Origin: Mycobacterium sp.
GTDB lineage: Bacteria; Actinomycetota; Actinomycetes; Mycobacteriales; Mycobacteriaceae
Direction: 5' to 3'
Assembly (NCBI RefSeq): GCF_025933915.1
Contig: NZ_JAICZA010000006.1
Span: forward strand, 1-64,000
DNA: 64,000 nucleotides
Made by a program: the position numbers and the translations under genes. The notes beneath the pieces are model-generated. The model was not told the DNA's origin and ran no database searches. It saw nothing but the letters and a program-made list of their open reading frames with translations. Positions 52,659 through 60,922 of the stretch are shown here, one piece after another (the stretch's first letter is position 1; each line of letters starts with the position of its first letter).

Positions 52659-53855
52659 GTGACGCAAACCGTGAGCGCCGACCCGTACTACGACCCGTTC
52701 GACTTCGAGATCGACGACGACCCGTATCCGGTGTGGAAGCGGATGCGGGATGCGACGCCCCTCTACCACAACGAAAAATTTGGATTCTATGCGCTGAGCC
52801 GATACGAGGACGTCGCGCGCGAGCTCACCAATTGGAATGACTACCGGTCGGGCAAAGGCACCATCATCGAAGTCATCCTCAATAGGGTCGAAGTGCCACC
52901 GGGCGTAATCCTCTTTGAAGACCCTCCGATCCACGATGCCCATCGCCGGCTGTTGTCGGGAGTGTTTACGCCGCGCCGCATGGCAGCGGTCGAGCCGCTT
53001 GCCAGGGAGTTCTGTCGGCGCGCACTCGAGCCCCTCTCGGGGGCGGACACATTCGACTTCATCGCCGACCTGGGTGCCTGGATGCCGATGCGCACGATCG
53101 GCTACCTGCTGGGGATTCCCGAAGACCGTCAGGTTGCCATCCGCCAGAGCACCGACCGGCTCCTCGAACTCGATGACGGCGGACCGGGTGACGTCGCTGC
53201 AGACATGCTCACCCAAAGCGGCTCGATGCTCGAAGAGTTCATCGACTGGCGTTATGAGCATCCTTCTGACGACCTGATGACCGAATTGGTCAACACCGAG
53301 GCCGAAGAACCGGATGGTTCTCGGCGGCGACTGACTCGTCAGGAGGTACTGACCTACACCGGCACCGTTGTGGGCGCGGGTAACGAAACCACGACCCGAT
53401 TGATCGGATTCGCCGGGGCGCTGTTGTCCGACCATCCGGAACAGCGCCGGGAGCTGGCGGCCGATTTCAGCCTCATACCCGGCGCGGTCGAAGAGATTCT
53501 GCGTTATGAAGCGCCGTCACCGGTGCAGGCCCGCTACGTCGCCCGCGACGCGGAGCACTACGGGCAACAGGTTCCGGAAGGGTCGGTGATGTTGTTGCTC
53601 AACGGTTCGGCCAACCGCGACGAGCGTCAGTTTCCCGACGCGGACAGGTTCGACATCCATCGGAAGGCGGCCCATCTGTCCTTCGGGCAGGGCATCCATT
53701 TCTGTCTCGGTGCCGCGCTTGCACGGGTGCAGGCGCGGGTCGCGCTCGAGGAGGTGCTGTCGCGGTGGCCGGACTGGGAGGTCGACTATGACAAGGCAAA
53801 GCGCGCGCACACCACCAGCGTCCGGGGCTGGGCCACCCTTCCAGCCAGGCTATGA
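52659..53855 (+). CDS. cytochrome P450
   Basis: A 398-residue P450: I-helix GAGNETTTR, ExxR in EEILRYE, heme loop FGQGIHFCLGAALAR. GTG 52659 follows AAGGAAGG; a longer open frame upstream crosses the palindrome and is not used. One base separates its stop from the AveC-like gene, so they are co-translated. Likely hydroxylates the starting substrate of this cluster; identity unknown. Confidence 0.92.
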   Translation: MTQTVSADPYYDPFDFEIDDDPYPVWKRMRDATPLYHNEKFGFYALSRYEDVARELTNWNDYRSGKGTIIEVILNRVEVPPGVILFEDPPIHDAHRRLLSGVFTPRRMAAVEPLAREFCRRALEPLSGADTFDFIADLGAWMPMRTIGYLLGIPEDRQVAIRQSTDRLLELDDGGPGDVAADMLTQSGSMLEEFIDWRYEHPSDDLMTELVNTEAEEPDGSRRRLTRQEVLTYTGTVVGAGNETTTRLIGFAGALLSDHPEQRRELAADFSLIPGAVEEILRYEAPSPVQARYVARDAEHYGQQVPEGSVMLLLNGSANRDERQFPDADRFDIHRKAAHLSFGQGIHFCLGAALARVQARVALEEVLSRWPDWEVDYDKAKRAHTTSVRGWATLPARL

Positions 53856-53856
53856 C

Positions 53857-54921
53857 ATGACGAATACCGTTGACTCCAAGACTGATTCGGCCCCCATAGA
53901 GCCCGTGGATACGAGCGGGTCACCGTTGCTGGCCAGGGTCGGGTGGGGGCTCTTCATCGTCGCCTACCTGGCCTTCGCAGTCGTAACCGTCGCGACCGTT
54001 CAAACGGGCACTCACGGGGATCCCCGCACCACCAACACCACCCCGGGCCCGGCGCCATATCCGCCGTTCCTCGGGTTCGATAACTGGCCGTTGGTAGTCG
54101 CCGTCAGTTCCATCCCGCTGGCGATCGGTTTGATCGGAACGTTGGTGTGGCTCTCGGTACGACAGCGCAGGGTGCATTGGGCGGTGGTGATCGCGTTCGC
54201 CGGCTTGATCACCGGCGCGCTGGATCCATTGGCCAACTGGGCGACGTTCGCCATCTTCGACCCGCGCATGCTGCACTTCCCGCGGTCATGGCCCTATATG
54301 AACATCTCGCCGAACCTCGAGCCCGCATTGTCGTTCCTCGGTGGTTACGCGGCCTATTACCTGCTCAATGGGCTGGGAATCCTGCACCTGCACGACCGCT
54401 TCTTGGAGCCGATAGTCCGGCGCACCGGTTGGCTTGCGCGCCATCGGCTTGCGGCGGTTCTCCTCGGTGCGTTCCTCATCGCGATACCGGTCAATACGCT
54501 CGTCCAGTTGACTTGGTTGAGGTTCGGTATCTTCTACTACTCTGAGGCGGTGGGCCCCACGCTGCGGATCGGCCACATCCATTTCCCGCTCATCATGGCG
54601 GTCTACGACTCGTTCATCTTCGCGATGGTCGCCGTCATGTGTGTCCGCGACCAGGGGGGCGAGCTGGTGCTGATCAACCGGATCGCCCGTCGGGTTCCGG
54701 CGCGACCGGGCCGCAGCAAGGTCACGCTGACACGCCAGCTCCTCGTTTCGGTTTCGGTGGGCCTCGTATCGTTCGGGGTACCGCTGGCGGTCTTGTCCGG
54801 GCTACGGGCCGCGGGGTTGTCCGCACCCGCTTATGAGCAGAACCCGTATCCGAATGTCAAGGTGTATGACCCCTATGGGCATCTCGAGGAATCGGGCAAG
54901 CCGGGACCCTTCTACAAATGA
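53857..54921 (+). CDS. AveC-like (spirocyclase family) multi-span membrane protein
   Basis: A 354-residue membrane protein with about seven spans (near 26-50, 76-100, 108-130, 160-180, 203-225, 245-265 and 290-312). LDPLANWATFAIFDPRMLHF and HFPLIMAVYDSFIFA resemble the AveC/spirocyclase family, whose founding member shapes the spiroketal of avermectin. Mycobacterial members have no known substrate. Its tight coupling to the P450 suggests it acts on, or moves, the P450 product. Confidence 0.7.
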   Translation: MTNTVDSKTDSAPIEPVDTSGSPLLARVGWGLFIVAYLAFAVVTVATVQTGTHGDPRTTNTTPGPAPYPPFLGFDNWPLVVAVSSIPLAIGLIGTLVWLSVRQRRVHWAVVIAFAGLITGALDPLANWATFAIFDPRMLHFPRSWPYMNISPNLEPALSFLGGYAAYYLLNGLGILHLHDRFLEPIVRRTGWLARHRLAAVLLGAFLIAIPVNTLVQLTWLRFGIFYYSEAVGPTLRIGHIHFPLIMAVYDSFIFAMVAVMCVRDQGGELVLINRIARRVPARPGRSKVTLTRQLLVSVSVGLVSFGVPLAVLSGLRAAGLSAPAYEQNPYPNVKVYDPYGHLEESGKPGPFYK

Positions 54922-54990
54922 GTCGGATCCGAAGGGGCCTCCACCAGCGTGTCGGACCGCTAATCGCATTTTCGTCGACCGGAGGGAGCG

Positions 54991-56097
54991 GTGATGACTG
55001 ACAACGGCTTAGGCCGCTATCGTGTCGTCCACATCGGGACGGGGCTCACAGGAAGAGAAGCGTTGCGGGCAACGATTCTCGACCCGGCACTGGATCTCGT
55101 CGGCGTAAAGGTTTCGACGCCGGGCAAGGTCGGAACTGATGCGGGCCTGCTGTGTGGTGTCGAGGGCGTGGGAGTGACGGCAACAGCAGACATGGCGGAA
55201 ATCATTGCGCTAAAGCCTGATTGCGTGTCCTACTGCGCAACCGCGGTCCGCCGGGAGGAAGACGCAATCGCGGATATTGCCGCGCTGCTGGAGTCGGGGA
55301 TCAACGTCGTTACGATTTCGACGATCCCGATGGTGTACCCGGACGCCGCGCCGCATCACTGGCGTGCAGTGCTCGACTCGGCCACCAAAAAGGGCCATTC
55401 GACGTTCTACGCGACCGGTAGTGAGCCCGGCTTCATCAGCCTCAATCTTCCGACCGCCCTTCTCTCCGGCGCGGGTAGGGTGACCTCGTACCGGATGGAT
55501 GAATACGCGGTCGACTTGGACAAGGCCTATCCCATTTGGGATGTGCTGCATGAGTCGATGGGTTTCGGCAAGCCGGACGGCCACGTCCCGGTCCGCATAG
55601 CCTCGGGCAAGGTGAATCATGACTGGGAGACGGTCGTGCGCTATATCGCGGGCCTGCTCGGCATCGACCTCGACGGTGTAGAGCTCGACTGGGAGACATT
55701 GCTGGCCCCGGTCGATCTACCAACGGCCCTCGGCGTGGTGCCGGCGGGCACGATTTGTGGGCACCGCTGGCAGTTGGCCGGGGTGGTCGACGACCGAAAA
55801 GTGGTGGCGGTGCAATACTTCGCGACCGTGAGTTCCACCCCGTGGCCCGAACATTGGCCCAAGCCTTCGCGCGAGGGACAGGGCGGCATGGTTTTTCGTG
55901 TCGAAGGAAACCCCAGCATGAGCCTGGAACTGTACCTCGAACAGTCGAAGGAAAATCACGTGAATCCGGGAATCACGGCCACCGCGATGGCCGCGGTGAA
56001 TGCCATTCCCCGCGTGGTGGCCGCAGCGCCGGGCGTCATCGAAATGCCGCTGGCCGGGCCTGAAATCGTTAGTCGACTCTCCCGCACCGGACGTTGA
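54991..56097 (+). CDS. DapB-like NAD(P)-dependent dehydrogenase, paralogue 3
   Basis: A 368-residue member of the four-gene family: YRVVHIGTGLTGREAL, VSTPGKVGTDAGLLCG, GSEPGFISLNL and MGFGKPDG. The second half is the most diverged of the four. GTG-ATG start with GGAGGGAGC upstream. It lies 69 bases after the AveC-like gene and its stop overlaps the TTG start of the hydrolase, so P450, AveC-like, DapB-like and hydrolase probably form one transcript. Confidence 0.75.
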   Translation: MMTDNGLGRYRVVHIGTGLTGREALRATILDPALDLVGVKVSTPGKVGTDAGLLCGVEGVGVTATADMAEIIALKPDCVSYCATAVRREEDAIADIAALLESGINVVTISTIPMVYPDAAPHHWRAVLDSATKKGHSTFYATGSEPGFISLNLPTALLSGAGRVTSYRMDEYAVDLDKAYPIWDVLHESMGFGKPDGHVPVRIASGKVNHDWETVVRYIAGLLGIDLDGVELDWETLLAPVDLPTALGVVPAGTICGHRWQLAGVVDDRKVVAVQYFATVSSTPWPEHWPKPSREGQGGMVFRVEGNPSMSLELYLEQSKENHVNPGITATAMAAVNAIPRVVAAAPGVIEMPLAGPEIVSRLSRTGR

Positions 56098-56840
56098 CCC
56101 TATTCGCGCAGTTACACGGCGGGCTGCATTATGGCTCCTGCTGGGATGCGGTCACCGCGGAGCTGGCGCGGCGAGGCCATCGCGTGGTCGCACCGGATCT
56201 CCCGGTCGATGACGACTTGGCGGGAGTGCTGAAGTGGGCACAAGTCGCGATCGACGCGATTGAGCGAAAAGTTGACGGCGCTTCCGAGGATGTTGTCGTC
56301 GCCGCACATTCGATCTCGGGGCTGTGCGCACCCGTCATCGCCACCGTGTACCAGGTGCGCCACATGGTGTTCGTCGGGGGGCTTCTGCCCGTCCCGGGCC
56401 AGTCGTTCGTCGAACACCTCGGCGGCAACCCCGACGCGATCACATTTCCGGAGCCGCGAGAGCAGGGTGCCGGACCGTTCGGCCTCACCTGGGAGTCGGT
56501 GCGGGCAGGTTTCTACCATGACTGCCCGGAAGCGTTGGCACGTCTTGCATTCGACGAACTGAGATACCAATCATTCACCGTGTTCACCGAGCGCTGCCCG
56601 ATCGACCGCTGGCCCGATACGCCGTCGACATACGTGCTGATGCGGGACGACCGCGCGGTAGGGGAGTCGTGGGCTCGGCGCAATGCGGCCGGCAGGATCG
56701 GGGCACGGGTCGTCGAATTGGACGGCGGGCACTCACCCTTCTTTTCCCGCCCGGCCGAATTGAGTGTGGTGCTGCTAAGCCTGGGCGACTCCGACATCGA
56801 CGGGAATTGCGGCGGCAGTGACAAATTTCGACTCATCTGA
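56094..56840 (+). CDS. alpha/beta hydrolase
   Basis: A 248-residue alpha/beta hydrolase. FAQLHGGLHYGSCWDAVTAEL is the oxyanion strand, AHSISG carries the nucleophile Ser, DDRAVG the acid and GGHSPFFS the His. It resembles esterase/methylesterase-type (HNL-like) hydrolases. TTG start overlapping the preceding stop. The last ~20 residues run 66 bases into the oppositely oriented SDR gene at 56775, which is unusual; a 3' mutation may have moved the stop. Confidence 0.82.
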   Translation: MTLFAQLHGGLHYGSCWDAVTAELARRGHRVVAPDLPVDDDLAGVLKWAQVAIDAIERKVDGASEDVVVAAHSISGLCAPVIATVYQVRHMVFVGGLLPVPGQSFVEHLGGNPDAITFPEPREQGAGPFGLTWESVRAGFYHDCPEALARLAFDELRYQSFTVFTERCPIDRWPDTPSTYVLMRDDRAVGESWARRNAAGRIGARVVELDGGHSPFFSRPAELSVVLLSLGDSDIDGNCGGSDKFRLI

Positions 56841-57596
56841 AGCGAGCCATGCGACGGCATTGGCGACATCCTCCGGCATCGTCACCGCGTTGGGCAGGAG
56901 TTGCTTGCTGAAACCGTATTGAGGATGCGAGTAGGACTCCGCCGCCTGCTGCATCGCTTCGATCATCCGGCCGCTCCCCATCGGTGTCGCCACCGACCCG
57001 GGATGAAGGCTGTTCACCCGGATGTCGTAGCGCCCGAGCTCCACCGCGAAGGATCGCGCGAGTCCCGTCACGCCGTGCTTGCTTGCCGTATAGGCAACCA
57101 TGAACGGCTCCATCTTCACCCCCGCCACCGATCCGATGAGAATGATCGACCCGCCGCGCCCACCAGCGATGATGTGCTTGGCGCCGGCCATCACCGTGTT
57201 CCATGTCCCGACCAGATTCACATTGACTGTGTCCTGAAAATCGTTGGGGGATACCTGATCCCAAGGCGCCGGACAACAAATCCCTGCGTTTGCGACGATC
57301 ACGTCGAGCCGGCCCAGTTCGGCGACTCCCACGTCGACGGCCGCGCACAGGCCGTCGTGATCGCGGGTGTCGACGATCGCGGTGACGGCGCGCCTGCCGT
57401 TCGCCACGACGAGGTCGGCGGTTTTCGACAGATCGTTGGGGGTGGCGGAATCGTATGGGACGCTTGGCGGTAACGGGCCGGCAACATCCACGAGGATGGT
57501 GTCTGCGCCGTCGGCGCTGAGCCTGACCGCGTGAGCGCGGCCCTGGCCGCGGGCGGCCCCGGTGATGAGTACGACCTTGCCGGTCATGTCTGGCAC
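56775..57596 (-). CDS. mycofactocin-coupled-type SDR
   Basis: A 273-residue SDR: ITGAARGQGRAHAVRLSADGAD, ANAGIC, catalytic Ser in GSVAGV and YTASKHGV. The insertion after the second strand (DVAGPLPPSVPYDSATPNDL) is the mark of mycofactocin-coupled SDRs, which hold NAD(H) permanently and need mycofactocin as electron acceptor. This fits the NDMA-type alcohol dehydrogenase at 39437. Its 3' end overlaps the hydrolase gene by 66 bases. Confidence 0.85.
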   Translation of the reverse strand: MPDMTGKVVLITGAARGQGRAHAVRLSADGADTILVDVAGPLPPSVPYDSATPNDLSKTADLVVANGRRAVTAIVDTRDHDGLCAAVDVGVAELGRLDVIVANAGICCPAPWDQVSPNDFQDTVNVNLVGTWNTVMAGAKHIIAGGRGGSIILIGSVAGVKMEPFMVAYTASKHGVTGLARSFAVELGRYDIRVNSLHPGSVATPMGSGRMIEAMQQAAESYSHPQYGFSKQLLPNAVTMPEDVANAVAWLASDESKFVTAAAIPVDVGVAQA

Positions 57597-57650
57597 ACCG
57601 GTACGCTACACCAACGCGCCAGCTCGTGAGAATAGTATTTACCTTAGTAT

Positions 57651-57666
57651 GAGAATGAGTATTCTA
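57651..57666. promoter_or_regulatory. GAGAAY-N4-RTTCTC site upstream of SDR
   Basis: GAGAAT-GAGT-ATTCTA, one mismatch from a perfect palindrome, with another GAGAAT half-site at 57628-57633. It lies between divergent SDR genes. Confidence 0.6.
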
Positions 57667-57698
57667 CCGGGTGGTACGCAACCGGAAGGGAATGGTTC

Positions 57699-58481
57699 AT
57701 GGGTGTGCTCGACGGACAGACCGCGTTCATCCTGGGAGCATCGGCCGGAATCGCCCAGGCCAGCGCCAGGCTCCTGGCTGCGGACGGCGCCACGCTGTAT
57801 CTGCTCGGCAGATCGAGCGAGCGCCTCGACGCAACCTGCGAAGGAATCCTTGCTGTGGCTCCGAAGACCGAAATCGTGCTGCAGAAGGGAGATCCGGAGG
57901 ACGAACCCACCGTCGCGGCGGCGGCGCAGGCGGCCTATGCCGTCAAGGGGCGACTGGACATCGTCGTTGGCACTGTGGCCTCCGGGGGCACCGGCCCGCT
58001 TATCGAACAGGATCTCGACACCTTCACCAACTTTGTGATGGGAAATCTCCGGTCGAACTTCCTGGCGTTGCGCTACTCCGCGCCGCTCATGACGAACGGT
58101 GGGTCGATCGTGTTTATCTCGTCGACCTCTTCAAAGATTCCGATGGAGGGCCTGGGGCACTATTCGGCGGGCAAGGCCGCGCTCGAGATGATGATTCGGG
58201 TCGCAGCATCCGAGCTGGGCCCAAAGGGAATCCGCGTCAACGCCGTCCGTCCGGGCTTGACCGAGGCGGCCACGACCCAGGGCTACATACACCTGGACGA
58301 GTTGACCAGGAGTTTTCTTGAGCGCGTTCCGTTGGGGCGGCTCGGGGTGTCCGACGACATCGCTCCCGGCGTCCGGTACCTGGCGGGCCCCGAGTCGAGC
58401 TGGATCACCGGGCAGAGCTTCGCGATCGACGGCGGCAACGAGGTCAGGGGCGCGCCCCGTGGCCCGATGTTCACCGTCTAG
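57699..58481 (+). CDS. short-chain dehydrogenase/reductase
   Basis: A 260-residue SDR-fold protein with LGASAGIAQASARLLA (cofactor site), the Ser in ISSTSSK and YSAGK. GRSSER after strand two suggests NADP. The NNAG region is GTVASGG, so it is a divergent SDR. GGAAGGGAATGGTTC precedes the ATG. It ends four bases inside the opposite DapB-like gene. Confidence 0.85.
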   Translation: MGVLDGQTAFILGASAGIAQASARLLAADGATLYLLGRSSERLDATCEGILAVAPKTEIVLQKGDPEDEPTVAAAAQAAYAVKGRLDIVVGTVASGGTGPLIEQDLDTFTNFVMGNLRSNFLALRYSAPLMTNGGSIVFISSTSSKIPMEGLGHYSAGKAALEMMIRVAASELGPKGIRVNAVRPGLTEAATTQGYIHLDELTRSFLERVPLGRLGVSDDIAPGVRYLAGPESSWITGQSFAIDGGNEVRGAPRGPMFTV

Positions 58482-59563
58482 CCGAAATCCAACGCGTTGT
58501 GTGGCGCGGTGATCGGCAGGTCCAGTGAGGTCGCGATGCCCGGGGCTGCGTCGATGACGTACGGGATGGCGTTGACCACGCGCATGGCCGTCGCCTCGAT
58601 GGCGTTGTCATTCGCCGAAGCTGCGGTGTCCTCGGTGCCGAAGCGAAGATCGCATTGGATCTGTGGTTCGCCCTCGATGACGATGCGGTAGGTGCCGTTC
58701 GGCGCGGACGCCCACTCCGGTGCCAGGTCTTGAGCCATCCGGTTGATGTGTTCGATGGTGATCATCGGATGGCCGTCAACGACCCCGGTGGTTTCGGCCC
58801 GCACCGCCCCACAGGTGCCCGCGGGAATCAGCCCGCATGCCACGTGCAAGTCCCTGGGCGTGGCTACGCGTTCGTAGCTTTCGGTGATCTCGTCGAGCTC
58901 GACACCGAGGGCGCGCGCCACCAGACCGATCGGTGGTCCCCAGGCGAATTGCTGTGCGCCTTCGAGCTCCAGCAGCGGCGTGAAGTCCAGCGGCCGGCCA
59001 AAGCCCATCGCGTCGAACATCAGGTATTCGTTCGGGTAAGCCGAGTAGTCGAAGATCTCCTGGGCGCGGACCGAGCGGATGGTGTTGGACAAGGTCGACA
59101 GTATGACGGCGAACTGGTCGCCGGCGAATCCCGGTTCGATACCCGAGGTGTATATGGTGACACCGCCCGTCAGTGCCGCGGCCCGCACCTGGTCGGCCAT
59201 CTCGGGAATCCACCTGTCGGGAAACATCATTCCCGGCGTGTTGGTGGTGACCACATTGATGCCGGCTTTCAGAAACAGGACGTAGTCGCGAACCGCGGCC
59301 GCATCCATCTCCTCGCAAGCGGCCGCATACACGACGCAGTCGGGCTTGAGCCTGATGATGTCATCGAGATCGGACGTGGTGGTCACGCCGATGGGGCCAA
59401 GCCCGACGACCTCGCCCGCGTCTCGGCCAGCCTTCTCAGGGCTGTGCACCCATACACCGACCAGATCGAGGTGAGCGCGGCGGTTGATCGCGCGCAACGC
59501 GATGCTGCCCACGCCGCCTGTCGATATGACTGCTACGCGTAAAATCTTCTCTGCCAACGTCAT
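58478..59563 (-). CDS. DapB-like NAD(P)-dependent dehydrogenase, paralogue 4
   Basis: A 361-residue member of the family: LRVAVISTGGVGSIALRAI, VHSPEKAGRDAGEVVG, GIEPGFAGDQF and MGFGRPLDF. MTLAEKILRV is taken as the start because AAGGAGTG lies directly upstream; the in-frame extension has no support. It is followed upstream by an SDR gene in the same direction (26 bases), forming a two-gene operon. Confidence 0.75.
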   Translation of the reverse strand: MTLAEKILRVAVISTGGVGSIALRAINRRAHLDLVGVWVHSPEKAGRDAGEVVGLGPIGVTTTSDLDDIIRLKPDCVVYAAACEEMDAAAVRDYVLFLKAGINVVTTNTPGMMFPDRWIPEMADQVRAAALTGGVTIYTSGIEPGFAGDQFAVILSTLSNTIRSVRAQEIFDYSAYPNEYLMFDAMGFGRPLDFTPLLELEGAQQFAWGPPIGLVARALGVELDEITESYERVATPRDLHVACGLIPAGTCGAVRAETTGVVDGHPMITIEHINRMAQDLAPEWASAPNGTYRIVIEGEPQIQCDLRFGTEDTAASANDNAIEATAMRVVNAIPYVIDAAPGIATSLDLPITAPHNALDFG

Positions 59564-59589
59564 CACTCCTTCACCGGGGCGCTCTTTGG

Positions 59590-60378
59590 TTACAGATCGG
59601 GGATGGGAAGCGATGAATTCGGGCCCTGCAGACCCCCGTCGACGATGAAGGTCGAATTGGTTGCGTAACAATCGCGGGTGGACAGATACAACGCCAGGCG
59701 GCCGAGGTCTGCGACGTCGCCGATACGATGCAGCGGCGTCAGCTCCTTCAGTTTTTCCTCGGAGCCTGGCATCAGGTCGAAGCTCGACTGAAGCCCAGTC
59801 GTCATAAACGCGCCCAGGGCGATGGCATTAACGCGGATCTTAGGTGCGAGTTCCTGCGCCATGGCTCTCGTCAGTGCTTCTAGCCCGCCCTTGGCCACGG
59901 AGTAGGGCAATAATCCGCGGATTCCAAATCGACCGGCGCCGGAGGAAATGTTGACGATGGAGCCCCGGCCCACCTTCAGCATATGGGGCACGGCGAGTTG
60001 GCTCATGACGAACGCGGAAGTGACGCAGTAGTCGAACGTCTGCCGAAGGTCGTCGTCGGTCAGGTTCAGAAATGGGCCGTAGGTGGCGAAACCAACGTTG
60101 TTGACCAGGATGTCGATCCGGCCGAACTCATCAACAGCGGTCTGTACCACACGCTCGCTGTCGGAGCGTTTGAGCGCGTCGGCGGTGATCGCTAGGCCAT
60201 GACCGCCCGCCTCTTCGATCTCCTTGACCGTTTGTTCCACCTCAGACGATGTCCGTGCCGTACCGACTACCGTGGCACCCGCTTCCGCGAGCACCTTGGC
60301 GATGCCTTCGCCGACGCCGCGCCCGGCGCCGGTGACTATCGCCACCTGACCGTCTAGCTTGAACTGTTCGAGTGCCAC
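59590..60378 (-). CDS. short-chain dehydrogenase/reductase
   Basis: A 262-residue classical SDR: VTGAGRGVGEGIAKVL, NNVGFA, the Ser in NISSGAG and YSVAK, ending VDGGLQG. TARTSS after strand two suggests NADP. GTG 60378 has AGAGG upstream; the in-frame extension would cross the GAGAAT site at 60430. Co-transcribed with DapB-like 4. Confidence 0.88.
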   Translation of the reverse strand: MALEQFKLDGQVAIVTGAGRGVGEGIAKVLAEAGATVVGTARTSSEVEQTVKEIEEAGGHGLAITADALKRSDSERVVQTAVDEFGRIDILVNNVGFATYGPFLNLTDDDLRQTFDYCVTSAFVMSQLAVPHMLKVGRGSIVNISSGAGRFGIRGLLPYSVAKGGLEALTRAMAQELAPKIRVNAIALGAFMTTGLQSSFDLMPGSEEKLKELTPLHRIGDVADLGRLALYLSTRDCYATNSTFIVDGGLQGPNSSLPIPDL

Positions 60379-60429
60379 GAAGCGCCTCTCTGCGCAGTAT
60401 TTGGTTATCGAGCGCGAATCTACCGTAAT

Positions 60430-60445
60430 GAGAATCAATGTTTTC
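60430..60445. promoter_or_regulatory. GAGAAY-N4-RTTCTC site between SDR and VOC genes
   Basis: GAGAAT-CAAT-GTTTTC, one mismatch from the motif. It sits 51 bases before the SDR GTG and 42 before the VOC ATG, able to serve both. Confidence 0.55.
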
Positions 60446-60487
60446 AGATATCGGAAATCAATCTTTAGGCATCGTAGAGTCATTCGC

Positions 60488-60922
60488 ATGCCGCAGCCAC
60501 TGTTGCACCATGTCGTCTTCGCTATCGGCCTAGAGCGGCTCGACCGCGCTGCGGATTACCTGAGTGCTCTGGGATTTCAGTTCCAAGCTTTCGAGCTGGA
60601 ACACCTTGGCTTGCAGATCCGCCTCGACTGGGACCGTGGTTTCGAGCTCATCGCCCCCACCGCGGCCGCACCAACGGACGCGGGCACCGCGGCGGATTTC
60701 CTGTCCCGCAACGGGGATGGCTTGTTCTCTGTCGTCGTGCGTACGGCGGATTGTGTTGCAAGCGAACACATTGCCGCGCGATACGGTGCCAAATCCGACT
60801 TCCGGCAGCGGCATGAAGGCGACGGGTTCGAGTTGACGGAAGTCAAGCTGGAGCCACTGTTCGGCATCCCTTTGACGCTGATGAGCACAAACATGGCCGA
60901 TGGGCAACCGCTCACCCCTTAG
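60488..60922 (+). CDS. VOC-superfamily (glyoxalase-like) protein
   Basis: A 144-residue protein with a VOC-type beta-alpha-beta start (PLLHHVVFAIGLERLDRAAD) and a hydrophobic strand FELIAPTAAA; LTEVKLEPLFGIPLTLM closes the fold. Metal-binding His/Glu positions are plausible (HHVVFAI, ELIAP) but not decisive. TAGAGT (60475-60480) lies seven bases before the ATG, so the mRNA is probably leaderless. Could be an epimerase or isomerase for a CoA intermediate. Confidence 0.65.
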   Translation: MPQPLLHHVVFAIGLERLDRAADYLSALGFQFQAFELEHLGLQIRLDWDRGFELIAPTAAAPTDAGTAADFLSRNGDGLFSVVVRTADCVASEHIAARYGAKSDFRQRHEGDGFELTEVKLEPLFGIPLTLMSTNMADGQPLTP

